Of a stretch of DNA of 64,000 bases, positions 34,022 through 43,125 are shown in pieces. A model generated the notes under the pieces. It searched no databases. It had not been told where the DNA came from and saw nothing but the letters and a program-made list of their open reading frames with translations. Position 1 is the stretch's first letter, and the number at the start of each line of letters is the position of its first letter. The DNA comes from Ktedonobacter sp. SOSP1-85. Its GTDB lineage: Bacteria; Chloroflexota; Ktedonobacteria; Ktedonobacterales; Ktedonobacteraceae. The stretch is taken from positions 1,178,001 to 1,242,000 of the forward strand of contig NZ_BNJI01000003.1 in assembly GCF_016587415.1 (NCBI RefSeq), in the 5' to 3' direction. The translations under genes were made by a program, and so were the position numbers.

Positions 34022-35863
34022 ATGCGTATTTTTCGGCATCGCCTGACTCTCCCGGCACTCGTAGCCCTACTTGTGTTCGGAGTGGTCATCGTGTTCGCAC
34101 CAACCTTTATCTCCCGCGCGGAGTTCCGCCAGAGTGAGGATAATTATATCGTCGTCTTCCAACCCAAACTTCGTATTGATACCCGACAGCTTCTCAATCA
34201 TGGCCATAAAATTCTGCGTGACCTGAGCAAGGCGAATATGCTGGTTGTACGCTCAAGTAACCGGGATGACCTGGCCACGCTACCCGGAGTAAAGAGCATC
34301 GCTCGCGACACCTTTACTCTGGCCATGCCAGACGAGAAACCCACCACCTTTACGCGTAACGAGTCTCTATCTAGCACTGACAGCTCAACTACCTCTCAAG
34401 GGTGCGCGACCACACAGAAAGCCTGCCCCCTCCAGTGGGACCTGGCCCTCATGAATATTCCCCAGGCCTGGCAGAAAACACAGGGCTCAGCCAAAGTGCG
34501 TGTCGCCAATCTCGACACAGGCCTGCTCTCAACTCACGAGGCCGTAGGCATGAACTATGACCGCGATCATAGCCGCTCCTTTGTTGAGGCCTCTTCCTCT
34601 TGTAACAAGACCGATGATCCCAGCAGCCTGGAAGACTTCGACGGACACGGTACCTGGACCGCCACACATATCGCGGGCAAGGATGGTCCCCAGATCAGCG
34701 GTATTGCTCCTAACACGACGCTTATCAACGTTCGTGTGCTTAACGCCTGCGGCAGCGGCGCGTTAAGCTGGTTGCTCGATGGCATGTATTACGCTAATAG
34801 CGTCGGCGCCCAGATCATCAATATGTCGATGGGAACCTACATCTGCGCCGATGGCGTTATCCCCGGCTCCGCTCGCTGTGGCAACCAGGAAGACGTCGGC
34901 AACGATGAGGCCACCTGGGATGCCTTCGCACGCATGGTTGACTATCTCAAGCAGAACGGTACCACCGTCATTGCCGCCGCTGGTAATGATCACGTCCAGC
35001 TCGACCAGAATGGGCGCGTTATCAGCGCTGGCAGTCTCCCCAGTGGTGATAGTGGGACCGCTGCCGACCTGCGTGGCACACGCCTGGTTCCTGGGGGCGT
35101 TCCAGGGGTCGTGGCTGTGAGCGCAGTCAATCGTGCCACAGGGTCTGGCGATACCAGCACGACCAAATACGGTCAGTATGGCTCCTCAAAACGTGAACAG
35201 CTTGCCTACTACAGCAACTATGGACCTCGCATCGACCTCTCGGCTCCCGGTGGGGCGCGCAACTACAATGTTCCCGCGAGCGATTGCATCTCCAAAGAGT
35301 GCAGCCGCCTGGAGGCCAGTTCCTCGCTTATTGGTGCCAGCGACAACTCTGGCGTCTTCGGCGCCTATGGAACCGATAGCAATGGGCAGAGCTGTAATAA
35401 CTGCTATGCCTACCTGCAAGGAACCTCAACCGCCGCACCCCAGGTGGCTGGTGTAGCTGCGCTGGCCCTGGCGGCCCATCCCGATATGACGCCTACCGAG
35501 CTGGTCTCATGGTTACATCAATCGGTGAGCAAGTTCACCGATCCTAACGCGACTCCGCCTCTACCTACAGATACTAATAGCGCTTACTACAACGCGACCC
35601 TGGACTACAAGGCCTCGCCCATCTCCAACAACGAAATGGGGACCGGTATCATCGACGCCGCCAGCGCCGTCAATACCAGCGATCAATACCAGCCCCAATA
35701 TCAGCCTCAGAACCAGGGCCAGGGTCAATCGCAAAACCAATCCACCAATCAACAGCAGCAGAACCAGGCACCAGATCAGGGGCAGGACACACCTTCTTCG
35801 CCCCCGCCAGCAACGCTGCCCCAGGGCCAACTGCCGAACACACCCCAGTCCCAGTTTCCGTGA
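34022..35863 (+). CDS. Secreted subtilisin-family (S8) serine peptidase
   Basis: A 613-residue exported protease. The start at 34022 has GAAAGGA eight bases upstream and begins an N-terminal signal (hydrophobic residues about 9-27). An inhibitor-I9-like propeptide spans about 40-100 (NYIVVFQPKL...GVKSIARD). The catalytic triad is D165 in ANLDTGL, H209 in DGHGTW, and S469 in LQGTSTAAPQVAG; N322 of AAGND is the oxyanion residue. Several cysteine pairs occur in the domain. The C-terminus (about 560-613) is a low-complexity Gln/Pro/Asn tail, possibly a cell-wall spacer. Confidence 0.93.
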   Translation: MRIFRHRLTLPALVALLVFGVVIVFAPTFISRAEFRQSEDNYIVVFQPKLRIDTRQLLNHGHKILRDLSKANMLVVRSSNRDDLATLPGVKSIARDTFTLAMPDEKPTTFTRNESLSSTDSSTTSQGCATTQKACPLQWDLALMNIPQAWQKTQGSAKVRVANLDTGLLSTHEAVGMNYDRDHSRSFVEASSSCNKTDDPSSLEDFDGHGTWTATHIAGKDGPQISGIAPNTTLINVRVLNACGSGALSWLLDGMYYANSVGAQIINMSMGTYICADGVIPGSARCGNQEDVGNDEATWDAFARMVDYLKQNGTTVIAAAGNDHVQLDQNGRVISAGSLPSGDSGTAADLRGTRLVPGGVPGVVAVSAVNRATGSGDTSTTKYGQYGSSKREQLAYYSNYGPRIDLSAPGGARNYNVPASDCISKECSRLEASSSLIGASDNSGVFGAYGTDSNGQSCNNCYAYLQGTSTAAPQVAGVAALALAAHPDMTPTELVSWLHQSVSKFTDPNATPPLPTDTNSAYYNATLDYKASPISNNEMGTGIIDAASAVNTSDQYQPQYQPQNQGQGQSQNQSTNQQQQNQAPDQGQDTPSSPPPATLPQGQLPNTPQSQFP

Positions 35864-35881
35864 CGAAGGTATCATTGGCCC

Positions 35882-35947
35882 GACGCTACTAAAGTACGCG
35901 TCTACATATTATGCGCATAATATGTAGACGCGTACTTTAGTAGCGTC
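35882..35947. repeat. Gene-end palindrome, family A copy 3
   Basis: A 66-nt perfect palindrome without a loop (arms 35882-35914 and 35915-35947), between the subtilisin stop and the response-regulator stop. Its outer 28 nt are identical to those of the palindrome at 2566-2650, 33 kb away. Confidence 0.9.
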
Positions 35948-35976
35948 ACCCCACCATATCATGCCTGCAGTTGTTC

Positions 35977-36651
35977 TCAGAGCAAGCCGCGTTCAAGTGC
36001 GCTGGCAACTGCCGAGGCACGGGAGTCAACATTCAACTTGGTATAGATGTTGGTGAGATGCGCTTTCACTGTGCGTTCAGAAACGCCTAAGTGTTGGGCA
36101 ATTTCTTTGCTGCGTTCACCGCGGGCAACCGCGATGAGAATGGCTCGTTCACGTTCCGTCAGTTCCACAGTGGAATTACCTGAAGGAGCCCATGGAGAAG
36201 ATTTTGGCTCCGAACGATAGGTCTGAGCAAGGATACGTGCCATGATTTCTGGTTGAAGGAGAAACTCTCCCCGTGCCGCCGTACGAATGGCATGAAAAAG
36301 GGTTTCTGCGCTCGTTTCCTTGAGTAAATAGCCACAGGCGCCGGCCTGGAGGCCACGCAATAGTGCTTCGTCATCAGTATAGGTAGTGAGGATGACTACC
36401 GCCACATGAGGCCAGGAGCAGTGAATCTGCTCGATCGCTTCCAACCCATCCATTCCTGGCATACGGATATCCATCAAGACCACGTCTGGCTGCAATTCGT
36501 CGGTGAGGCGGATGGCCTCTTTCCCATCCACTGCTTCACCGACCAGAACAAAACCCTCTCCCATCTCCTCTAAGAGCAGGCGCAGGCCCTTGCGCACTAC
36601 CAGGTGATCGTCAGCTACCAGGATACGCAGCGGTTTGTCTGTCATCTCCAT
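35977..36651 (-). CDS. NarL/LuxR-type response regulator
   Basis: A 224-residue regulator. The receiver domain has acidic residues at ILVADDH and the phosphoacceptor aspartate in DVVLMDIRMPG; the switch threonine lies in VVILTTYTDD and the conserved lysine in YLLKETSAE. The C-terminal LuxR helix-turn-helix is LTERERAILIAVARGERSKEIA plus GVSERTVKAHLTNIYTKL. The start at 36651 has GGAGGA seven bases upstream, within the end of the histidine kinase gene (41-nt overlap). Its likely targets are its own operon and the divergent ABC exporter. Confidence 0.93.
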   Translation of the reverse strand: MEMTDKPLRILVADDHLVVRKGLRLLLEEMGEGFVLVGEAVDGKEAIRLTDELQPDVVLMDIRMPGMDGLEAIEQIHCSWPHVAVVILTTYTDDEALLRGLQAGACGYLLKETSAETLFHAIRTAARGEFLLQPEIMARILAQTYRSEPKSSPWAPSGNSTVELTERERAILIAVARGERSKEIAQHLGVSERTVKAHLTNIYTKLNVDSRASAVASALERGLL

Positions 36652-37906
36652 GTGTTACTCCTCCGTCGAAATCCAGGCGTAACAAGAGGGTGGTGCCCTG
36701 CCCTAACGCACTCTGAATGTCAAGCTGCCCTCCAACAAGCCCTGCCTGTTCGCGTAAGCCAAGCAATCCATAGTGACCAGTCCCGCTGTTGCCGTGACCA
36801 GGTGTAAGCAGCAGAGTCTCCGGATCAAAGCCCCGACCATCATCACGCACCATGAAGATGTAGTGAGCTTTTTCTCGCCTTACTTCGATCCACACTTGCT
36901 GTGCATGCGCATGACGGGCAATGTTCTGGAGTCCTTCCATGATGAAGCGTGAGACAGGTTCAGCAAACACTGGGGGTAAGGCAGCAAAGTCTCTCAGGTT
37001 CGCCTGGCAGACTATACCTGTGGTGTTGGTAAGGCGGCGCATCTCCTCTTGCATACGCTCGACCAGCCTCCCTTCAGCACTCCTTTCCTCACGCAGATCA
37101 TCAATGGCTTGTCGTGCGCTGATCAGCGTTGAGCGAGCCCCAGAGAGAGCTTCCTGAACAAGTTCCTGTCCACGTTCGACTCGGTTTCGCTGGAGATGTG
37201 AGTTGACTACTTCGAGTTGCATGACCAGTCCAGCAAGTCCCTGGGCCAGCGTGTCGTGTAAATCTCGTGCCAGGCGCTGGCGTTCCGTAACGCGCGTCAA
37301 TTCTTCAATCTGGGTCGAGGCGACCTGGAGGTGCTGGTGAGAGCGAGCCAGTTGCCTATAGAGCAGCAAATAGCCAGTAAGGAACAGTAATTGGGCCAGG
37401 TACACTGGGATGTTCTGGAGCAAGTCGATCCACAGCCATTTCATTCCTGGGCCCAGAGTGATTCGTTGCGCAGCCAGCATTCCCATGCTAAGAAGGAGAT
37501 AACTCCCCAGAGCAAGCGGCAGCACCTGAGCAGAAGAAAGCCTGGGAAGCGTGATGATTTCCAGCGCGAGAGCCAGGGCCAAACTGAGTGTGAGTGGCTC
37601 CTGCTGGGCCAGCAGATACACAGCAAAGATGAGGATGATCTGTGCGAGCATACACGCGAACAGGGGGTGCCGAGTCAGTTTGCCTGAAAGACTAAACCAG
37701 AGCGTGGCTCCAAGCAATAGCAGCAGGAGAGTGAATGTGGTCGTCCCTGGAACATCGAACGCAGAAAAATTGAGGGAGAACTGGCAGCTTTGATCGGACG
37801 TCACACACACAGGTAGCACGAACCGGTTCAACTCCTCCAGCCCCCAGAGATACACGATACCTATCCAAACGAGCAAGAGAGCGCGAAGTGGCGATGATAC
37901 AGGCAT
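36611..37906 (-). CDS. NarL-partner sensor histidine kinase (HisKA_3 type)
   Basis: A 431-residue membrane sensor. Six or seven helices span about residues 9-185, with two Cys in an external loop (VCVTSDQSCQ). The dimerisation/phosphotransfer helix is RLARDLHDTLAQGLAGL with the phosphorylated histidine, followed by a coiled stretch and the HATPase domain with N-box NIARHAHAQQ and G-boxes DDGRGFD and GHYGLLGLREQ. AAGGAG precedes the start. The input domain has no periplasmic sensor, so it likely senses a membrane or transporter-borne signal, as in exporter-linked two-component systems. Confidence 0.92.
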   Translation of the reverse strand: MPVSSPLRALLLVWIGIVYLWGLEELNRFVLPVCVTSDQSCQFSLNFSAFDVPGTTTFTLLLLLLGATLWFSLSGKLTRHPLFACMLAQIILIFAVYLLAQQEPLTLSLALALALEIITLPRLSSAQVLPLALGSYLLLSMGMLAAQRITLGPGMKWLWIDLLQNIPVYLAQLLFLTGYLLLYRQLARSHQHLQVASTQIEELTRVTERQRLARDLHDTLAQGLAGLVMQLEVVNSHLQRNRVERGQELVQEALSGARSTLISARQAIDDLREERSAEGRLVERMQEEMRRLTNTTGIVCQANLRDFAALPPVFAEPVSRFIMEGLQNIARHAHAQQVWIEVRREKAHYIFMVRDDGRGFDPETLLLTPGHGNSGTGHYGLLGLREQAGLVGGQLDIQSALGQGTTLLLRLDFDGGVTHGDDRQTAAYPGS

Positions 37907-38011
37907 GCACTGCTCCTTCCCACTGCGGGAAACACTCTTGAACGTCCTTCCCTCGAAGGATACCTGTTGATTATCGCAAGTATAACATACTCAGCCGCCG
38001 GAAGAGAGCGT

Positions 38012-38069
38012 CCGTTCAGACACGACCCGAACGGGCAGAAACTCCTTTTCTTTCTGCCCTTTTGGGCAG
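38012..38069 (+). promoter_or_regulatory. Chain of overlapping hairpins in the leader of the ABC exporter
   Basis: Three hairpins share sequence and exclude each other: CCGTTC/GAACGG (38012-38017 with 38029-38034), GGGCAGAAA/TTTCTGCCC (38033-38041 with 38051-38059, followed by TTTT) and CTGCCC/GGGCAG (38054-38059 with 38064-38069). The middle one is a good intrinsic terminator, and the outer ones could act as anti-terminators. It lies about 155 nt before the exporter ATPase start in the 316-nt divergent region. Attenuation is an inference. Confidence 0.45.
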
Positions 38070-38222
38070 ATCGCGCAGCTTCCCGAAAAACAGCTGCTGC
38101 CTGCCCAAACGCACGATGTGGAGATCAATGGCAAGAGGGTATGGTGATGGCAAGAAGCAAGAAGTTCGTAGGCAATGTTTCTCGTCTTCTCACAACAAAG
38201 GATAGGATTAGGAGTGGGCAAA

Positions 38223-39002
38223 ATGGAAACATCTCACCAGGTGGCATCACCACACATAGTTTCCAGCAAGGCACTGATTGAGGCAAGCAGCGTTTCGAAG
38301 GAGTATTGTCTCGGCGAAACCACAGTCCAGGCACTACGCGATATTACCCTGCGCATTGAGCCTGGAGAAGTGGTGGCAATCATGGGTCCCAGCGGCTGTG
38401 GAAAGACCACCTTGCTCAATTGTCTGAGCGGGTTGGACAGCATTTCCTCCGGCACAGTCAGGATTGCAGGCCGGGATCTGCGTGGTCTCTCGGATCGCGA
38501 ACTGACGGCCTTCCGCGCACGCGAGATGGGCTTTATCTTCCAGGCATATAACTTGCTTCCGGTGTTAAACGGAGTTGAAAATGTCGAGTTGCCCATGCTA
38601 GTGAGCGGCATCTCCGCGCACGAGGCACGTAAGCGGGCGTGGACAAGTATTGAGCGTGTGGGCATGCGTGATCGCGCCCATCATCGTCCAGCAGAGTTGA
38701 GCGGAGGGCAGCGCCAGCGCTTCGCCATTGCGCGCGCCCTGGCAACACATCCCTCATTGGTCTGGGCAGATGAACCAACAGGGGCGCTTGATAGTCAGAC
38801 GAGCCAGGAGATTCTTGACCTGATGTTACATCTAAACCGGGAAGAGGGTTTGACCTTTGTCTGGGTCACACATGCGCCAGATATTGCCCAACAAGCCGGG
38901 CGTCTAATCACGATGCGCGATGGGCTAATCGAAACGGATCAACCCGTGGACGCCCATCTGAGGAATGGAGAGGCCACTGGCAGAAAGCAGGTGCAGCTAT
39001 GA
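38223..39002 (+). CDS. MacB/LolD-type ABC exporter ATPase
   Basis: A 259-residue ATPase. The ATG at 38223 has AGGAGTGGG upstream and is preferred over 38175. Walker A is GPSGCGKTT, the Q-loop is FIFQAYNLLP, the signature is ELSGGQRQR, Walker B is LVWADEPTGALD and the H-loop is VTHAPD. AYNLLP after the Q-loop and the GALD D-loop are typical of the FtsE/LolD/MacB group. It overlaps the permease gene by 4 nt (ATGA). Divergent from a two-component system, which probably controls it. Confidence 0.92.
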   Translation: METSHQVASPHIVSSKALIEASSVSKEYCLGETTVQALRDITLRIEPGEVVAIMGPSGCGKTTLLNCLSGLDSISSGTVRIAGRDLRGLSDRELTAFRAREMGFIFQAYNLLPVLNGVENVELPMLVSGISAHEARKRAWTSIERVGMRDRAHHRPAELSGGQRQRFAIARALATHPSLVWADEPTGALDSQTSQEILDLMLHLNREEGLTFVWVTHAPDIAQQAGRLITMRDGLIETDQPVDAHLRNGEATGRKQVQL

Positions 39003-42000
39003 ACATGCTCTTTTCTGGTCTTGCCCCTGATGCTATAGCCCTGGCGCTCCTCCTGGCAACATCCGGATGCCTCCTGCTGGTCGTGGGACTGAGCCGCCCA
39101 GTGTTTTTACGCATGAGCCTGCGCAACATGGTCCGCCGTCCCAGCCAGAGTGTGATTCTGTTGTGTGGACTGATACTCTCTACCATCTTTATTACGGCCT
39201 CGTTGGGCCTCTCCGATAGCTTTACCGGCTCAGAGAAAACGTATCGCCTGGCACAACTGGGACAGGTCGACGAAGCGGTGAGCGGCCAGTTCTCCGTTGA
39301 CCAGTTTGCGACATCCAGCGCCCGTCTCAAGCAGCAACCAGGGGTCCGGGCGACTGCTGGTGTTCTGCTCCTCCGGCACGGTACAGATGTGACGAATGAG
39401 CGAACCTTGCGCACCCAGACCCGTCTGGATGTCTACGGTCTGCCACCTGCCTTCGATCAGGTCTACGGACCAGTAACCGATACACACGGAAACGTCGTTC
39501 ATTTCGCGGACCTACGGGCTAATGAAATCATGGTGAGTGCCACGGTGGCAAAAATCATGGATGTGCGCCCTGGGGATACTTTAAGCATCCAAACAGAAAT
39601 CGGCAAGCTTTCTAGCAAGGTCAGCCATATTCTCTCAACAGATATCGTTGTGACCTCGGGTGAGCTGCTGAGTAATGCTCCCTTTCCTGAAATCCTGCTT
39701 CCTCTGGCCACATTTCAACAAATGTACGAACAGGGATTACATCATTCCATCGCGCCCAATGTGCTCTGTATCAGTAACACGACTCAGGGATCGAGCCAGG
39801 CTATTCTGAACCTTTTGCAGCAGATCTTTCAGGTCGCCCCTCTTGATCCCCGCATCCATATTCCGGGAACGACACAATTTGATACCACACAAATTCACCC
39901 GTTACACTCAGCAATCGTAGGAGCACTGAATGAAGTGCCTTTCACCTCTGGTCTCGCACTCGACAATTCGCCTGCGGGCCGGGAATACATGCTGCTTCTC
40001 CCCGCTTTTACCTGGCTACTCATTGGCGCTGGAATGGTTTTCCTGGTCCTGCTTTGCCTACTACTCGCCACTGAACGCAGGAGCGAGTTGGGAATCAGTA
40101 GAGCGCTTGGTTTGCAAAGGCAACATCTGATCCAGCTCTTTCTCATGGAGGCGTGCGGATATGGTGTGCTGGCCGCACTGCTTGGTGTGCCACTGGGTTG
40201 GGGGACTGTGGCGTTAGAATTGTGGGCACTGGAACAACTGCCGACAGTCAATTTGGGGCCAGATGTCATCGCTTCCAGTGCCTTCCATGTGCCGCTTTAT
40301 CTCCAGGTAAGCTGGCAAAGCCTGCTCAGCGCTGGCTGTCTGAGCGTGATCGCAACAGCAGGCGTCGCGGGTCTGGCCGCTTTTTGGATCAGCCGGCTGA
40401 ATATTGTCGCGGCAATCCGTAATCTGGATGACCCTGTGGTCGTCCATTCCTCACTCTCTGGCAGGCTTCCCGTGCTCTGGCAGCAATCGCGCGATGCCTC
40501 TAGTCAGCCTCACCCAGAAAAGTTGGCTCGGCGCTTCACGCACTCTCTTGAGAGAGTGGGGGAGCTCTTCTGGGGAGCATTTCAGCGTGGTCCTCTCTGC
40601 TTGCTTTGTGGCCTTATGTTACTCATGTCTGGTCCGGTGTGGATGTATGAGGCAGGGATCGTTTTACTTTTTACAAGTGGCGGTCTTCTCGTGGCCTGGG
40701 CAGGTCAGAGCTTAAGGAGTGGACAATTGTTGCGAGCACTCTCCCAACGACTAGGATGGAGTTGGATAGGAGTGAGCTGGATGGTATACGGGATGCAGGT
40801 GGGCAGCAATGCGCTGTTCTCAGCTCTGGCCTCATTGCCGAATACCACATTTGACAACACGACCGTAGGGCTGGAACCGATCCTCCTGAGTCTTCTGTTA
40901 CAGATCGGGGGCTGTGTGGTCGTGGTGATGACTAATCTGGATCTTATGGCAGCCTTGCTCTCTTTCCTGTTGAGACGCTCGCGCAGCCTCGCCCCTCTCA
41001 GTCGCATGTGTGTGGCATATCCATTAACCTTTCGTTTTCGTGCCCGGATCACTGTCACCCTCTTAAGCAGCATCATCTTCCTCATCATGCTGCTCCTGAC
41101 GAACAATCTAGGACAAGCGCAACAGGGGCAGGTACAAGTAACCAGCGGGAATTTCCAGTTGGAAGTCAAGCTGACGCCGGATGAACAGCAGCAGTTGGGG
41201 GCACCCATCCAACAATTGCCCAGCACGCTCCCGCAAGATATCGCTACAGTCTCCCAGATGCATCCGCTCTACGATCCTGTCAATCAGGATGGCTCAGCAC
41301 CTCAACCAGTCCGAATCTCACTGCCAGGGCAGTCAGTACAACAGACTGGCACTGCGCCCTTAGGCGGCCCGCTTGTAGCCGATGATACTTTCTTAGCGAC
41401 ATCCACCATACCCATGTTTGCCAGCGCCCAGGGATATACCTCTGCCAGGCAGGTCTGGGATGCTGTCAAAAATCATCCAGGAAATGCCGTAATGCGCTAC
41501 GATAGTAGTCTGAGAGGCTTGCCAACCTCCAATGGATTTACGCCCTTTACCATAGAGGTTCCAGAGAGCTCGGCGCGCTCGGCTCCCTATCATCGCCTGA
41601 CGATCATTGGGCTACTCCCTGCCAATGTCCACTGGTCGAATATCCTCCTCTCAACCGGAACGGCACATCAAATCACACCGCAACTATCTTCTTTCGTCAC
41701 ATACTATTACCTCAGATTACAACCAGGGGTACAAGCAGGTCAGGCGACGAGCCATCTGGAGCAAGTGCTTCACACTGCTCGTTATGGTATTCAATTTGTC
41801 TCGCTTGATGCCGCCGATGCAAACGCGCTGACAGCGGATCTAACGCTGTTCCTGATAGGCTACCTGGCCAGCGGGCTGCTCTTCGGAGCGCTCTCTATCA
41901 GCGTCATTGTTAGCCGAACAGTGGTTGAACGCCGCCAACAGATTGGCATATTGCGTGCCCTGGGCTTCACACGCGCGCGCATTCTCAGCTTATTCGTCGT

Positions 42001-42223
42001 CGAGTCAAGTTTTATCATTACCGTTAGTCTGGCAACCGGAACTGGTCTGGCCTTATGGCTCACTGCTCACATTGCTCGCCAACTATATCAGGACTTCCCT
42101 TTCCCTGTGGAAGCAGTCGCTCTGATCTTCTTGGGGAGCTACCTTATCACCGTCGTCTGTAGCGCACTCCCGGCGCGCCGGGCCTCGCGCATTCCTCCAG
42201 CTGAGGCGTTGCGCTACGAATAG
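38999..42223 (+). CDS. Large FtsX/MacB-type ABC permease
   Basis: A 1074-residue membrane protein with two FtsX cores. The first, at about 335-470, follows an extracytoplasmic domain of about 270 residues. A central set of helices (about 510-690) is followed by a second external domain of about 250 residues and a final FtsX core (helices near 955-1070) containing QIGILRALGFTRARILSLF and ending PARRASRIPPAEALRYE. Such large permeases export or extract lipophilic molecules or peptides, or transduce force rather than transport. It pairs with the preceding ATPase. Confidence 0.9.
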   Translation: MNMLFSGLAPDAIALALLLATSGCLLLVVGLSRPVFLRMSLRNMVRRPSQSVILLCGLILSTIFITASLGLSDSFTGSEKTYRLAQLGQVDEAVSGQFSVDQFATSSARLKQQPGVRATAGVLLLRHGTDVTNERTLRTQTRLDVYGLPPAFDQVYGPVTDTHGNVVHFADLRANEIMVSATVAKIMDVRPGDTLSIQTEIGKLSSKVSHILSTDIVVTSGELLSNAPFPEILLPLATFQQMYEQGLHHSIAPNVLCISNTTQGSSQAILNLLQQIFQVAPLDPRIHIPGTTQFDTTQIHPLHSAIVGALNEVPFTSGLALDNSPAGREYMLLLPAFTWLLIGAGMVFLVLLCLLLATERRSELGISRALGLQRQHLIQLFLMEACGYGVLAALLGVPLGWGTVALELWALEQLPTVNLGPDVIASSAFHVPLYLQVSWQSLLSAGCLSVIATAGVAGLAAFWISRLNIVAAIRNLDDPVVVHSSLSGRLPVLWQQSRDASSQPHPEKLARRFTHSLERVGELFWGAFQRGPLCLLCGLMLLMSGPVWMYEAGIVLLFTSGGLLVAWAGQSLRSGQLLRALSQRLGWSWIGVSWMVYGMQVGSNALFSALASLPNTTFDNTTVGLEPILLSLLLQIGGCVVVVMTNLDLMAALLSFLLRRSRSLAPLSRMCVAYPLTFRFRARITVTLLSSIIFLIMLLLTNNLGQAQQGQVQVTSGNFQLEVKLTPDEQQQLGAPIQQLPSTLPQDIATVSQMHPLYDPVNQDGSAPQPVRISLPGQSVQQTGTAPLGGPLVADDTFLATSTIPMFASAQGYTSARQVWDAVKNHPGNAVMRYDSSLRGLPTSNGFTPFTIEVPESSARSAPYHRLTIIGLLPANVHWSNILLSTGTAHQITPQLSSFVTYYYLRLQPGVQAGQATSHLEQVLHTARYGIQFVSLDAADANALTADLTLFLIGYLASGLLFGALSISVIVSRTVVERRQQIGILRALGFTRARILSLFVVESSFIITVSLATGTGLALWLTAHIARQLYQDFPFPVEAVALIFLGSYLITVVCSALPARRASRIPPAEALRYE

Positions 42224-42335
42224 GAAGCAGCACCAGGTGAATAAGAGGCCTATCAAGTCGAAGAGAAAGGGTCCGTTCCTCAGTTTTCAAATAATAAATG
42301 CCTATACGAATTAAGACAGTGAAAGGCAAACAAAC

Positions 42336-42854
42336 ATGGGACATCTGAAATACAAGACAGAGCACGTACAAAATCAACCCAAGCCTCAACTAGAGAGAAG
42401 GCGTTCGCTTCTGGTAGTACTGCTGGGAGGTTTCTTGCTCCTGGTAGGGGGCACCATCCTCCTCTGGCAGGTTATAGCATCGCAAGCCTCTCCTTCTCAG
42501 ACGAGCGTAGTTTCGACGCCTACTGCTGAACCTACAAAATCGGGGCCAGGCGATCCTCAGGCGTATTACGATGCAGTGGAACAGTATGTGTCCCAGGAGT
42601 TGCATATGAGCAAGGCGCAAATCAAAACGAAGCTGCTAGCAGGTGTTCAGCTCATTGCGCTGGCAGAGCAACAGGGCATTTCTGCTACACAATTGCGCAC
42701 GATTTTGCTTGAAGCTGAACAGAGGGGCCATGATGTCCTGGTACATGGAGGATATCTCACCCAGCAGCAATCAGACGCCGGGATGCAAGATCTCCGCAGT
42801 CGGAATCTGCAGACCCTGGCAACGAGTATCAAATACGATTTTCTCGATCATTAA
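42336..42854 (+). CDS. Membrane-anchored small protein linked to the ABC exporter
   Basis: A 172-residue protein, unrecognised. It has a basic N-terminus, one helix (about 24-47), a Ser/Thr/Pro linker and an external alpha-helical domain of about 100 residues with repeated short motifs (MSKAQIKTKLLAG, ISATQLRTILLEAEQRG) that resemble SHOCT- or GA-like helix pairs. AAAGG precedes the start. It lies 112 nt after the permease gene in the same direction and may be co-transcribed, possibly as an accessory binding or sensing protein. Function is unknown. Confidence 0.65.
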   Translation: MGHLKYKTEHVQNQPKPQLERRRSLLVVLLGGFLLLVGGTILLWQVIASQASPSQTSVVSTPTAEPTKSGPGDPQAYYDAVEQYVSQELHMSKAQIKTKLLAGVQLIALAEQQGISATQLRTILLEAEQRGHDVLVHGGYLTQQQSDAGMQDLRSRNLQTLATSIKYDFLDH

Positions 42855-42862
42855 GGCAGGTA

Positions 42863-42893
42863 TCCTCAACCTGACATTTCGCCAGGTTGAGGA
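42863..42893 (+). terminator. Hairpin after the exporter operon
   Basis: Perfect 11-nt arms TCCTCAACCTG (42863-42873) and its complement (42883-42893) with a 9-nt loop, 9 nt after the stop. No T-tract. Likely marks the end of the operon. The remaining 230 nt before the next gene hold nothing identified. Confidence 0.55.
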
Positions 42894-43125
42894 CAAGAGC
42901 CAGAAAAAGACATGTATCTTCCATCTTCCGAGGCAACCCGGATGCTCGCATTTGATGAGCTTTATCAGTGGATGTATCACCTGGCATTATGCCAAACTTA
43001 CTATACAGCCTGCTAGACACACATAGCTGTGGTAGAATACAAGAGAAATAGAGATTTAAGCATTATCTAACTGCATAAGACCTCTCATCAATACCCCTAA
43101 TTTATGTAAAGCGAGTTTATTGCAT

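Noticed and set aside
37820..37850. tRNA-like GGTTCAA stretch
   Set aside because: It lies inside the histidine kinase coding sequence, without acceptor or anticodon arms.
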